Shown one piece after another: positions 1 through 10,650 of a stretch of 64,000 bases of DNA. This DNA is from Azolla caroliniana (taxonomy: Eukaryota > Polypodiophyta). Position 1 is the first letter of the stretch. Every line of letters starts with the position of its first letter. The notes beneath the pieces were generated by a model that made no database searches, was not told the origin of the DNA, and was given only the letters and a program-made list of their open reading frames with translations. The stretch is from assembly GCA_043228905.1 (NCBI GenBank), contig JBHGNT010000017.1:16120001-16184000 (forward strand), written 5' to 3'. The translations under genes and the position numbers were made by a program.

Positions 1-67
1 TTAAGCACATGCAAAGCACTAGAAGCACCCCACTCACCTTCAGGACATGTGGTGCTAGTCACTTATT

Positions 68-3000
68 ATGGCACCCACGACTCAGAATCTTCAGGATTCG
101 CTTCAGGCACAAAACCCTAGGAGTAAGTTACTAAAACCGTTTCCAAAACGCAGCACAGACACAGAAGTTCATTATCGCTCCCCATCTCCATCGCTCTCAA
201 GCTCAGAAACCCCGTCTCGCTCTCATCGCGCTAAACGCTCTTGCTCTCAAGCCCTCTTTCGCTCTCATAACCCCTCTGTTGGACTTCCCCTTCCTGTTGT
301 TCCTCTTGTGGCTCGCCCTCGCCTCATCACTCTTCTTCACGCCTCCACACAGTCGAACCCCGTCTCCATCTCCACCATGCCTCTTACCGCTTCAACAGAA
401 ACCCGCGCATGGCTTCAAGAACGAGGAATGGGCGGTTACCTGAAGATCATCGATGCCCCCGCACACCCAGATGCCCAAACTGTGGTTAAACGTATAAGTC
501 CCGAAGCCATCACCAACAACGTGCTTCGAGCTGTTTTGGACCTGCAACGGGGAGGGGACCATGAGGTCGACATACCCCCGGCATCAAAGATGAAAGCGTA
601 CTTCGGTGAGTACTCAACCTCAGGGAAGGCATATCGCACGTATGGCGGTCCCAACAGAGCTTTCGGGGAGATTGCTCGTATATTAATGAAGTATGCATTC
701 GTGCATACAAACCCAACGAGCATGCCGCAGAACAAGGCAGCCATCATCATCAGCGCGTATGAAGGAAACAGAATCGATTGGGGAATCATCACAGGCGAGG
801 GACTACGCACCGCCTTAGCTTCATTTCAGTCTGGTAAGAAGATGTTGTCTGTTCTTACCCACTTTTTGATGGTTCTGTACCCACCCTCTTCTCTTCCTTC
901 CCCTCGCACACTCACGTCCCCACCACCACCACGAAGGCAGAAAGAGAAATTCGTTGCCATCAGCCACAAAGCATGGGAGGAACCCACATCGCCTCCACCT
1001 CCTGCCGCTAACCAAAACCCCGCATCTGCACCACCACCCACTCAACCCCAACAAAAAAGGGCAGTTTCCGAGACCTGCCAAGAATGGGAGGAGGAGGTAG
1101 CCGCGGAAGATAACACGGCCGATGATGTCACCATTCGACAACCAACGTCGCGCCCCTCGGTAACTTCCCCAGGGCCTAGCCCATGCCCCAACACACAGCA
1201 GGCTGCACCACCACGACCCCAGAAAAGGAAGCAGGCGGAGGAAACGACACTACCGGCCCCGGAACCCCAAACACAGTCGAGCAAGAGAAGACGGCTTAAC
1301 CGCGAGTCCTCGGAAGAACCAAAAGAGCCACAACAGGAGCAAGCCTTAGTTGTCAGACAAAGCAACCTGGCCATCATCCCTGAGGAGGCATTGCTGAACC
1401 AGGGAAAGATCGAGCATGGGCAGACAACGCAGATCTCAGAGGATGAAGTCCTCGGGTATAAGGACCTCCCCGCGGAGGCTTACGAATTTAGTGCGCTCCT
1501 ACGCCTCGGTACGACATTCGAGCTGGTCGACTTCCTCGCCAGAGCCCAAGTCACGGCAGCCGCTCGAATGGCGGAGGAGCACGCCGAAACAACAATGATT
1601 CAACGCGCGCTAATAGGTGAAATTGAGCCCCAAGAGGACAGGGCTTTACAGAAAATCGGGAGAAAGAAGCAGGCAAAACAGGTTGCTCTCCTAATGGAGG
1701 TCCCCAAGTTGAACACGGCCCTTATTGAGGCATATCGGAACCTAGATCGCACTACGCGGGCAGCCAAAGACATGGCCCGAAAGATAAAAATAGCCCAAAA
1801 ATAGGCTAAGATGGCTACAGAATTATGGCACGCTGCGAACCAGAAGCTGGCAGCCTGGGAGCAAAACCGGCCGGAACAACAACTCTTGAGCCTTCCGGTC
1901 ATGACCACCGAGGCCCTCACAGCGCCTCCACGCATAACAATGATGGATGAAAGCACCATCACCGACTCAATCATGACGATGCAGGCCAGTACACAAACGG
2001 ATTCGTTACAAATGGTCGATGCCTGCACAACAACCGAGGCACCCACGCCCATGGAGAAGACCGAGATACCACCAACTCATGCACCCAAGGAGGTGGCAAC
2101 CCAGACAGAACCCCCGTTCCGGGATTACCGTGCGGAGCTTAAAGAAGAAGAACGGCGAACCGAGAGACACGAACAACGGCATCAAGAGGCGATGGCTCGC
2201 CTAAAAGAAGAAGCTTCCAAGCAGATGGCCGAGATGAGAGCCCAGGCCGACCAAAGGATACACGAGCAGAACGAAGCACTAGGCCGGGTACAAGCGCAAG
2301 CCGCGAGCAAAGAAGCCGAACTCAACAACAAACTGGAGGAATACGCAGTCACAATGGCAAAGAAAGAGAAGGAGGTCCTAGACCTACAGGCCACGCTCGA
2401 CAATGCGAAAGACTGGAACCATCGGCAGGAGGAAAGAAATTGCCAACGGGAGGAGAGAATGATCGCGGAGAATGTCGAGCTGCAGAGTCAGCGTACGACC
2501 CTTAAAGAAATGGTTGACGAGTTTTTCATCAAATGCAAGCTACTTTCGGAGCAAAAAGACGAATTATCGGATTCCTACTTCGCCCTACAAGAAGAGAGAA
2601 TCGTCGAACGAGAACAAATCCGGGCCACGTGTCAAAAAGAACGGGAGCAAGCCACCGAAGAACTCACCAAGCGTTACGAGCAGGCTCTCCAGCTCGTAAC
2701 CGCGGATGCAAAGAACAATCAAGCTATCTATGAGCTAAGAGCACAGAAGATTCAGGCCGAGGTCGACGGTTTAAAACAGGAATTAGCAACCATCCGAGCA
2801 CAGCCCGGCATGGATGAGACACGCATCAGAATACTGATCGAGAAACAGCGCCAGCACCTTACCAAAAAGGTCGAGGAAACATTAAGTCGCGCAGGAGACG
2901 AATGGGCAGCCCAAGCTGCCGAATTGCATATTTTACGCGCCGACGCCAAGAACCGACGGAAGGAGGGCCGCGGCTTCTACAAAATGGACGAAGCCAGCAT

Positions 3001-3472
3001 ACAAAACCTGCGTGCAGATTTAACCAAGGATTAACAGTCCTTGGCAAAATCTCACATCGCGGCAATCGAGCAAATAATGGAGGACTTCAATGATGGTCAG
3101 ATGTTGTTTCGCCTGGAAGCAGAAGCCTTCGAACGAGAACGACTCGCAACCATCCGAACCAGCCCTCCAACAGCCACAGAGCAGAAGGAAGAACCTTCCA
3201 GCAAGGAGATCACGGACACGGCACAGGAGGAACTTGCCCCGGCCAACAGACATCCCATGGACGCCCACACATTACCAGATCCTGTCGAAGTAGAGGTCAG
3301 CGCCCACGAACCTACACCCCCACCAGAAGAATCGGCCGCACCTGAGGCGGACGCCCGAGAAGATATGACACCCCCGGACCAAACTCAACCCCCCGCACCG
3401 ACAGTCCAACCAGACCATCCTGCCACCACCCCGGACCCCGACAACATCCTCGACATCTTAAAAGAGGAATGA
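68..3472 (+). pseudogene. E1 element protein: one 1,135-codon frame broken by two in-frame stops; coiled-coil, unknown function
   Basis: Three consecutive open stretches (68-1804, 1811-3034, 3041-3472) lie in the same frame and are separated only by a TAG at 1802-1804 and a TAA at 3032-3034, so they look like one coding unit. The first part starts at ATG 68 (the frame is closed just upstream). It has a Ser/Arg-rich N-terminus, a globular stretch at about residues 105-285, then a Pro-rich low-complexity linker (about 285-420). The second part is Glu/Lys/Gln/Arg-rich with long heptad-like runs, a strong coiled-coil candidate. The third part is acidic and Pro-rich at its end. I see no reverse transcriptase, integrase or zinc knuckle. 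It ends about 550 bases before a terminus that cuts a gag gene, so I infer a coding LTR element without pol. The globular part loosely recalls plant transposon protein domains, but I do not assign a family. Confidence 0.6.
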
Positions 3473-4026
3473 AACGAGGATCACGCCTAAAAGGCAATTT
3501 TTGTAATATTGTTAGTATTTTGTAAGTCGTGGGTCCGACGGACAAGGTCCTGTCCCACGGGCATGCCAGGTGTTGTCCAGAGGACAAAAATGTAAAATGA
3601 GGGAATTAGCAAACGCCGAGTCCGAGTATCACGGGCCACCGACGGCTCGGCTATGTATTAGGGGAAAAGTTATTTAAACGAGGACCAGTACCTCAGAGAG
3701 GGAGAGAAGAAAAATATAGGCGGAAGCACTAGCTTAGTCCCTCGTAACTAGATAAACTTGTAAGGTCACCGGCCATAGGCCGTGTTCTGTAATCTTTTCT
3801 GTCATAGTAATATATCTGATTTGTGCCCAATTTGCTCCATGAGTCTGTGCTTTGATCCATACCTATGAGTTCAACGCCGCCCACGCCTATCAAGACCTCG
3901 CTAGTGTTTTCTCTCTGAGCCCTGTCTCTCTCTCGACGCCTCTGTTACTAGCCTTCACGTACCACGCCCTTGAATACCGATAGCCGCAGATCTATCGAAG
4001 GTGTTCACCCAAAGGAACGGGTAACA
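3473..4026 (+). mobile_element. 3' terminal region / 3' LTR of E1
   Basis: This stretch between the E1 coding frame and the gag gene on the right has LTR-like features on the + strand: a TATA-like stretch near 3669 (gttatttaaacg), AT-rich poly(A)-type sequence around 3810, and an end GGGTAACA at 4019-4026. Immediately right of 4026 the minus-strand gag gene begins mid-codon, so 4026 is an insertion boundary. The LTR start cannot be fixed because the 5' LTR lies outside the window; the TSD cannot be checked for the same reason. Confidence 0.5.
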
Positions 4027-5881
4027 TTGTCGAGGATTCATTCCTCAAGGACCTTCCGCAGGTCCGTCGTTCTTTCTATCTCAGTGCTCAACTGGTAACC
4101 AACTTTCTTTGTTTTATCCGGTGTGCCGGAGGTACCGGCGTCATTCTGCTTCAGCCTGAACTGGGTCTCATACCGTTGGGAGAGTCCGGCCCCTCCGGCT
4201 TTTCCCGCACGTTTGTCTTCTACGCGAACCTCGTAGTTCTGGCACGCGGCCTCCACGAAGCCGGTCTTTTCCTCGATCAGGTCGCTCCACCCGGTGACCT
4301 CCCAGACCCACCTTTCTGTGTGATCCGCTTCCTCTTTCCTCAACTGCATACCGACGAGGCCTTCTAGTACCACCGGCCAGAACCCGGAGTCCTTCGTCTT
4401 TCGGCCTTTGTCACTCCTAACCCGGATTCCTGCCGACACCGAGTAGTGGAGGGTCTCTGCGTGGCGTGTTGCTACTTCTTCCATCAACCTCTTCATTCCT
4501 CCTCGTCTAATATTCAGCTCCAGGGCTCTCCGGGTCTCGCTAACATGCACCCTCTCGTTCCACATGTACACCACGTTAGCCTTTACTGCTTCGACGAAGT
4601 CCACGCAGTCCTTCCGAATGTGACCGACCGCATCACACCACAAGCACCGATGCCCACCCTGAGGCCTTCGATCACAAGGCTGCTCGTTGTCGTCCCTCCT
4701 TGCCTGTGCAATCTGGAGGTCTCGTACCATCCACGTCAGCTGCTCTAGAGCCGCTCCTCCGGGCGGGCTTTTGACCACGCTGGTCGATGTCGAGCCTGTC
4801 TCGAGCCAATCCTGGGTTTCCTCCCTTCGCGTTGGCGGGAGTCCCTCGAGCTTCCTTGTCATAACCGCTCTTGCCCCCGATGAGCCCTTGTCGACCCACT
4901 CACATCGTTTGTCAAAACGACTGCAAACTCTCTTTACCACGGCCCAGTCGTGACGGGAACTCAACGTTCCTTATGCGCAACGCTCGGCCACAACCGAGCT
5001 TAGAATGATACACAGAAAAACGGGAAATAAAACACGAAACAAAGAAGAAGAGAATACACAGGAGGTTTACGTGGAAAACCCCAAACTAGGGGAAAAACCA
5101 CGGCAACCCACAGGCTGCAAACTGTCACTATGTAAGAATATACAACAGTGAGCTCACTGAGGCACCAACCTCGTGCTCACAGATCTTCGCCACAAGCGGC
5201 GGTTACAACGGAGGCAACGACCTCTTTCTCTCTCTCTCTCTCTCTGTACAGTTACGCACACTGATCTCGTGCAAGACAGAAAATGACAACAACAAACTAC
5301 TAGTTTGCCCTAAGTCATATTTATACTAATATGACTTTTCAGCTATTTACAAATATAGCCTCGATGGACTATCAGAAAACATATTTACGAATATGTCTCT
5401 TCATCCGGTTCTCCGTAGCCGGGTACTCCTCATCCGGTCTTCACCGGGTCTGCATCATCCGGCTCTCCGTAGCCGGGGCCATCAACCCATCATCTGTCTC
5501 TAGTAGGAGACCCACCTGATCTCGATCTTGCGCGTCCACGGATTTGACAAACAACAAGATGTGGCTCATGTCCAGCACTGTTCTGTCCAACGTCGAGAGC
5601 CACGCGAAGCGTTCTTCAAACTCCCAAAGAAGCGTCGATGCATTCCTCCCTTTTCCGGGGGTCTCCACCCAATCCATGAAGTCCCACTTCGATAACCGAA
5701 GCGCGTCATCAAGCCCGTACCGTTCGAGGAGCCGTGCTTCGAATTCTCCCCAGGTCCGGCATCCAACCTGCACCTCGAGCACCTCTGCGTGAATGCCCGG
5801 TGTCACCACCCGAGGGAACCCAGCCAAACGCCTTTCCTCCAGGATGTTCCTCATCACCATTTCGGCTCGGTAGGCCACCAA
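4027..5881 (-). pseudogene. Retrotransposon gag with CCHC zinc knuckle, copy 1 (split by a solo LTR and truncated by E1)
   Basis: Read on the minus strand, the N-terminal gag part runs 5881 to 5487 (aromatic-rich, with EFEARLLERYGLDDAL) and resumes after the insertion at 4960 with the segment DWAVVKRVCSRFDKRCEW. A zinc knuckle of CX2CX4HX4C type (CLWCDAVGHIRKDC) lies near 4590-4635. A second copy of the gene is at 56.3-63.2 kb and shows the same order: N-terminal region, VKRVCSRF-like segment, zinc knuckle, VVYxWN region, LEExILDN. Copy 1 has an in-frame TGA at 4038-4040 and stops abruptly at 4027, where E1 begins. Gag packages element RNA into cytoplasmic particles; this copy is dead. Confidence 0.8.
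4966..5481 (-). mobile_element. Solo LTR (516 bp) inserted in gag copy 1, TSD TCAAC
   Basis: The gag frame is interrupted exactly here. The 5 bp TCAAC flanks the insert at 4961-4965 and 5482-5486, and removing the insert plus one TCAAC makes the gag frame continuous. On the minus strand the insert begins TGGCCCCGGC and has a TATA box (tataaata, around 5320) and a (CT)n tract at 5227-5246. Its far end is AAGGAAC rather than the usual CA. No internal retroelement genes are present, so it is a solo LTR, probably of copia type by length and layout. Confidence 0.75.
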
Positions 5882-6399
5882 ATAACTCCTAGAGTCTTCT
5901 CAGCCTTCTCCCCTCCCTTTTATAGGCCCCCGGGGTCAAACCGTTATACCTTGGTTACATCATCTTTATTTCTGTCACTTCAGACAAAGATACAGTACAA
6001 TTTCCCAAACAATAAATGCGTACTACCTAGTATCCTCACGCCAACCGAATTGCTCCTAAATATGTACAAGTTATTAAATAGCATGCCCGCATGTAAGGGC
6101 CAATTCATGCACATATTTCCCTGATTCCTCCTAGGGGCGGTTTTCTCCATGATAGCGCGTGAACGAGGATTCTGGCCATTTGGAGAAAAGGGAGTCGGAT
6201 GCGTGTGAACGGAGATGTACAAGGATGCACATGAACAAGGCTTAATGTACATATAAACATATGTAAATATCGAGGATAATAAGTACAAAGACAAATAAAT
6301 ATAGATATAGTATTTATAAGTACTAGGTGGGGTAGTTAATGGGTAATTTAATGACCCACAAAAAGAGGGGAATAGTAGGATAATGTGAGAGAGAATCGA
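5882..6399. other. No gene recognised
   Basis: AT-rich sequence upstream of the gag copy, relative to the minus strand. There is no canonical primer-binding site and no recognisable coding segment. It probably contains the decayed 5' leader of the gag element. Confidence 0.4.
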
Positions 6400-6849
6400 G
6401 GGAGAATCGCTGACAGAAAACGGATGTCATTATGCATGATATAACGACCTCTCCTTGTGCTATAAAATGACAGTTTTTGAACTGTTGAGGGAATCGATCA
6501 TTTTGGGGAGGACGAAGTGTTGTCAGACTGAGCTCTGCAGGTTTTGGTTTTCTGTTCTGAGTTTCTGGTGTTGGTAAGGAGGCATCTGTTTCATGCTAGA
6601 AGCCCACCTGCTCTCGATCAGAGGCTCACTAGTGTTTGCATGCATGTGTTAAGAGCTCGAAGCTCTATTACCAGTCGTGCCCGATTGTATTCCTCTCAAT
6701 TACTGACTAATCGATTATCTTTGTTGCTATCTGGATCTCGTTATGTCATTGAGTGTCTCTCTCTGTTTTTGTTCACGTTCTCATCTTCCGCTTTCTATCA
6801 CTTGCGTGTTTGGCTAAGTGTCTAAGCCCGTGTGCTCATCATCCAACAT
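6400..6849 (+). mobile_element. LTR-like sequence preceding the gypsy fragment
   Basis: The stretch has a TATA box (gctataaaatg, around 6460) followed by a pyrimidine-rich region and ends near TCCAACA at about 6843-6849. About 100 bases later a gypsy reverse transcriptase fragment begins on the same strand, so this is plausibly the LTR of that element with gag, protease and early pol deleted. The start is not defined and the boundaries are estimates. Confidence 0.35.
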
Positions 6850-6949
6850 TCGGTGACTAGTCTAGTTCGGTTACGTACTCGTGCTCGTGTGCCTGCGAAG
6901 ATATTCGGATATTCACTACACTTTCTCTCACTCTCTTATCGGCTCCTTC

Positions 6950-7177
6950 GTCCAAGACCCCGGTGGTCCTGCCCTGTTTCAACAACATTCTGAAGTTGAT
7001 GAAGCTGCTCAAGGAGAAGTTAGACATGGGGATCCTCAAACCGTCGAGTGCCCCTTACTTGAATTGATGGTTCATGGTACCAAAGAAGGACGACACGTTG
7101 CGCTTCATTCAAGACTTGCAGTTGGTCAACAAAGTGACCATTCGAAATGCAGGGGTCAGACCGACCATCGACGAGTT
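6950..7177 (+). pseudogene. Ty3/gypsy reverse transcriptase, N-terminal fragment
   Basis: Translation of the + strand gives a gypsy RT beginning: KLDMGILKPSSAPY, then MVPKKDD(T)LRFIQDLQLVNKVTIRNAG and RPTIDEF. This corresponds to RT motifs before the substrate pocket. A stop sits inside it at about 7064. The gene breaks at about 7177 where a copia element starts in opposite orientation, and resumes at 9855. Confidence 0.75.
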
Positions 7178-8085
7178 CCGTTCTGCTCCGGATTATAGGG
7201 TGTCGTATATTCACGTCGAATGTTGCGTTCCTGGCAAAATTTGACGAATTCGTCAGACTTGAATTCTCCTCCATTATCGGTTCGGAGACATTTTAGTTTC
7301 TGACCGGTCTGGTTTTCGACCATTGCAAGCCATTCAGAGAAGATCAAGAACACCCGATCTTTGGTTCTAATGGGGTAAGCCCACACCTTGCGAGTCGAGT
7401 CGTCAATAAAACTGACGAAGTACGAAGCATTGCCGAGAGACTGATGTGGCATCAGGCCACAAACGTCCAAGTGGACCAAATCGAGGGGACTCGATTCTCT
7501 TGGTGCTGATGTCGGGTGTGATGCGGCTACATGTTTGTCGTACTGGCAATGCTCACAGAATTGGTGATCCGAGAAGGAGAGCTTGGGGATGTAACCGGCT
7601 TTGGATAGGTGCGTGATGTCGGCCTTGCTGAGGTGTCCAAGTCGTTTGTGCCACAACGATGACACGGGGATATCAACCAAAAATAAGTCACCCTCTTTGA
7701 GTGTGACATATAAAGGGTGCAAAGAGTGTACCTTTGGTCCTCAAGCAAGCAAGAGGTTCCCTTTGTGGAGTGTCCACCCTCCTTATGAGAACCCGACACG
7801 GATGTCAGCTTCGTCAAGTTGTCCGACTGAGATCAGGGGTCTTGAAAGCTCAAGAACGTGTCAGACGTTGTGTAGTATGAGTGTAGAGCCACCCGGAAGG
7901 TTGAGCTCTACGGTGCCGATTCCGATTATGGCACAGTGTTGCGAGTTCCCAACTTGAACTGAGTCGGAGTGCCGGTCCGAGTATTGCAGAAACTGAGATC
8001 GGTGAGGTGTCACATGATACGATGCGCCCGAGTCCAGGAGCCATGTGCTCGATTCCTCAGTCGTAAGCAAAACTTCTTATTCGAC
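7178..8085 (-). pseudogene. Copia protease, GAG-pre-integrase and integrase core (truncated)
   Basis: The aspartic protease active site appears as WLLDSGASYHVTP near 8015-8050. The zinc-binding GAG-pre-integrase segment (LWHKRLGHLS...CEHCQYDKH) is at about 7540-7650. The integrase core follows with DLVHLDVCGLM, FIDDSTRKVW and LRTDNGGEFKS, giving the first two acidic catalytic residues. The third (E in YTTPYNPEQNG) is just inside the 7178 breakpoint. A frameshift separates the protease and integrase parts near 7750-7850. Confidence 0.85.
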
Positions 8086-8099
8086 TAGGTTCTCTATGG

Positions 8100-8963
8100 A
8101 CAGTATGTTCGGGTTGGTCATCAAAATTTTGGCTGAAGAGCTGACGTAGTTTACCTCCTCATGCCGGCTACTCTTCTGATCCACTTTCTGAGCTTTGTCG
8201 GTTTTTGCTTTGAGTGCTTGGCAGTCGGCTTTGATGTGTCCCGGTTTCTTGCAGTAGTTGCAGATTCGGTTGTCCCGGAACTTGCTCCGGCTTTGCTTAT
8301 TGTTCGGCGGTTGGGAAGAACTTCTTCCCCGGTCGGTCGGTCGGTCGGTCGAACCTTGTACTAAGCTTCATTTGCCGAGTCTTTGGCGAAAGACTTTCTC
8401 TGAGCTGCTTCAGTCAGGATTGTGCTCGTGATTTCGGAGTACTTAATGGCAGTTGTTGAAGCATTGCACACAGTTGTGAAGAAAGTTTCCCAAGAAGAGG
8501 GGAGACTACTCATGAGTATCATTGCTCTGAGTTCATCCTCTATTGCCGTCCCCTGAGACGATATCTGGGAGCTTAGGCTTTCGTACTCGTTGAGGTGTGC
8601 CTAAACCGAATCAAATTCTTTCATCCGCAAGTTGTAGAGGCGCCGGATCAGATACATCTTCGTTGCGGCGACCTTCTTTTCATAAGTTTCCGACAGTGTT
8701 TTCCAAAGTTCAAAAGTTGTCGAGCATGATTGCACTGTGAAGTACACTAACTCCGACAAGTGCATCCGAATCGTGGCACAGACAATTCTGTCCAACTTTA
8801 GCCACTCGTTTGCCTTGTATGCTTCTGGAGGATTTTCATTCTCAATCGGGTCTATCTAACCCTTGACTATGAGATAGTCCTGCATTTGTTCCTTCCAGAA
8901 GTTGAAGTTCGAACCGTCGAACCTCCTTAGACTCATCTCCGATGAGCCGGATGTTGATGCCAT
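8100..8963 (-). pseudogene. Copia gag (UBN2 type) with CCHC zinc knuckle
   Basis: The start is the minus-strand ATG at 8961-8963, followed by a Ser/Gly-rich N-terminus and LRRFDGSNFNFWKEQM. The body includes the SETYEKK...MYLIRRLYNLRM helix characteristic of copia UBN2 gag and SLPSSWETF further on. The knuckle CNYCKKPGHIKADC is at about 8222-8264. In-frame stops are present at 8858-8860, about 8618-8620 and about 8361, so the protein is not made intact. It lies between the primer-binding site and the protease in normal copia order. Confidence 0.8.
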
Positions 8964-9541
8964 CTGATTCAGTTTCGGTTGGTAAGACTCTGTTCGGAGT
9001 TGACTAGGAACCTTAGTGGGGTGCGGCCGGTCGACTCACCCGATATCGTTCTAGTCAGTCTTGAACCCGAGTCGATTTGGTTTCTACCTTCTTCGAGTGA
9101 CTCCGGTTAGCTTCCGATTGTATGCCGAATACCGATCACAAGAAACCGATTGTTTAGGTCGATTATGCTTCGGATGACTGTAGCGATGAGAGGGACGGAT
9201 CCAACTTATCCTCCCGAATGTCGATCAGTCGAATGAAGCATGGATTTGGTTGTTGCCTAGAGACCAATCTGCAACGGGTGAATAGTGTTTGGTGACCTAT
9301 TCGGATGTTGTTTAACCAAATGAAGCACGATTGGGTCGGGTGTTGCACAAGGAACTCACCTCAAGTGGTTACAATCGCAGGAACAGAGTATAGTCGGTTA
9401 GCTTACTCCAATTAGTGATTTAACACAGTGAGATGCAGATTTCTTGTTTGTCTTCTCTCTTCTCTATTCTTCAAGAAAAACAGAAACAGAGTGTTGTGTG
9501 GTGTACTATGACAGCCGACAGCGGGTTGAAGAACCTCCAAC

Positions 9542-9553
9542 GCTCTGATACCA
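9542..9553 (-). promoter_or_regulatory. Primer-binding site of the copia element (initiator tRNA-Met type)
   Basis: The minus strand reads TGGTATCAGAGC two bases after the LTR end. This is the standard plant copia primer-binding site complementary to the 3' end of initiator methionyl tRNA. Confidence 0.9.
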
Positions 9554-9854
9554 AATGTTGGGGACAAGGTCGTTAGTGCGGAAGAACAAACAACATCTGT
9601 GATGTTGAAAGACCTGTGTATGAGAATAAACAAGATACAGAGAGAGAGAGAGAGAGATAGGCACAAAGAAACGTTTTATTTCTTAATAGCAACAATTGCA
9701 AATGACAACCAACCTTTCACTAAAGGTTACAAAGTCACTTTATATAGTGGCTATCCTAGGGAAACTACCCTTTATGCTATTTACAGAAATAGCCCAAACT
9801 TGGGTTGTCCAAAGGGATAGTGTGAATACGGCCATTATACACTCATATTTGACA

Positions 9855-10644
9855 AGGTGGATCTACTCGGTCAGCGACTTGTACTCAGGGTACGACTAGT
9901 TCCAACTAGACGTCAAAAGCAGGGACATCACGATGATGTGAACCCCTCTTGGCTTAGTTTGGATGTGTACCATGCCTGCCTCAAGGAGGTACCAATTCGG
10001 TGGTGCACATGGTGAATGCAATGAACAAGGTACTGAGGTACTACATCACCATGCCATTTCTGGATGGCATCCCGATTAAGGGGTGTTCGGAGGACACGAA
10101 GGACGAATCGGTTGGAGAGGACGGGCGTTGGAAGTTCGTTGCCAACCAAATCGTCAACTATGAGAAGATACTGGACTGGCTAACCTTCTGAGGAGAGAAG
10201 TCGGCTTTCAGGCAGTCAAAGATCATGGTGGTCAGACACCTATGCAAATCGTATGGTCGGAAACTGTCTCCAACAAAGGTAGAAGCCATTTCGGCCATGA
10301 AGGAAGAATGTTGGACGACCATCGAGGTTCCGCGATTCTTAGGGACCTATGCCTTCTAACACATATGGATCCCCCACTATGCGCATATTGCCAAGCCACT
10401 CTATGAGCTGTTGAAGAAGGGACGGAAGTTCGAGTGGAGAGGAGAGCACTCGGAGGCAGTTCGAAGATTGCAGGGAATGTTGTCGACAGCATCAACTCTC
10501 CGGAAAGTGGTGTACGGGAAGGAGTCCCCGATTTTCGTCACAGTCGACACAAGGCCGACTGGAATTGGATGGGTAATTAACCAGGAAGATGAATCTGGAA
10601 CGTGGTTAGCCATCCGATTCGGTGCAAAGGTGTTAAGTGAGTGA
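9855..10644 (+). pseudogene. Ty3/gypsy reverse transcriptase C-terminal part and RNase H start
   Basis: This is the continuation of the gypsy RT split by the copia element. It starts IYSVSDLYSGYD, then FQLDVKSRDITMM with a stop. It goes on through the MPFLDGIPIKG segment (10051 onward, a variant of the YxDD region), the connection domain (HYAHIAKPLYELLKKG) and into RNase H (ESPIFVTVDTRPTGIGWVIN). There are several in-frame stops, at about 9941, 10191 and 10360. It is an old, non-functional fragment, and the last recognisable residues are near 10640. Confidence 0.75.
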
Positions 10645-10650
10645 CTAATA

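Larger units (their letters stand above)
7178..9854 (-). mobile_element. Ty1/copia element, 5' half only (LTR, gag, protease, integrase)
   Basis: On the minus strand, from right to left: an LTR at 9556-9854 (TGTTGGGG...TTTGACA on the + strand, TATA box around 9737), a primer-binding site at 9542-9553, gag from ATG 8963, a zinc knuckle, protease, GAG-pre-integrase and integrase core. It stops at about 7178 within the integrase, just after PYNPEQNG. Reverse transcriptase, RNase H and the 3' LTR are missing. The right flank (aggtggatctactcgg) resumes the gypsy RT, so the copia element lies in that gene. The missing 3' half and absent second TSD point to a later deletion at the left edge. Confidence 0.85.

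Noticed and set aside
4966-5481. An intron in gag copy 1
   Set aside because: There is a 5 bp flanking duplication, no GT-AG border at the joins, and an LTR-type TATA box; copy 2 of the gene lacks the segment.
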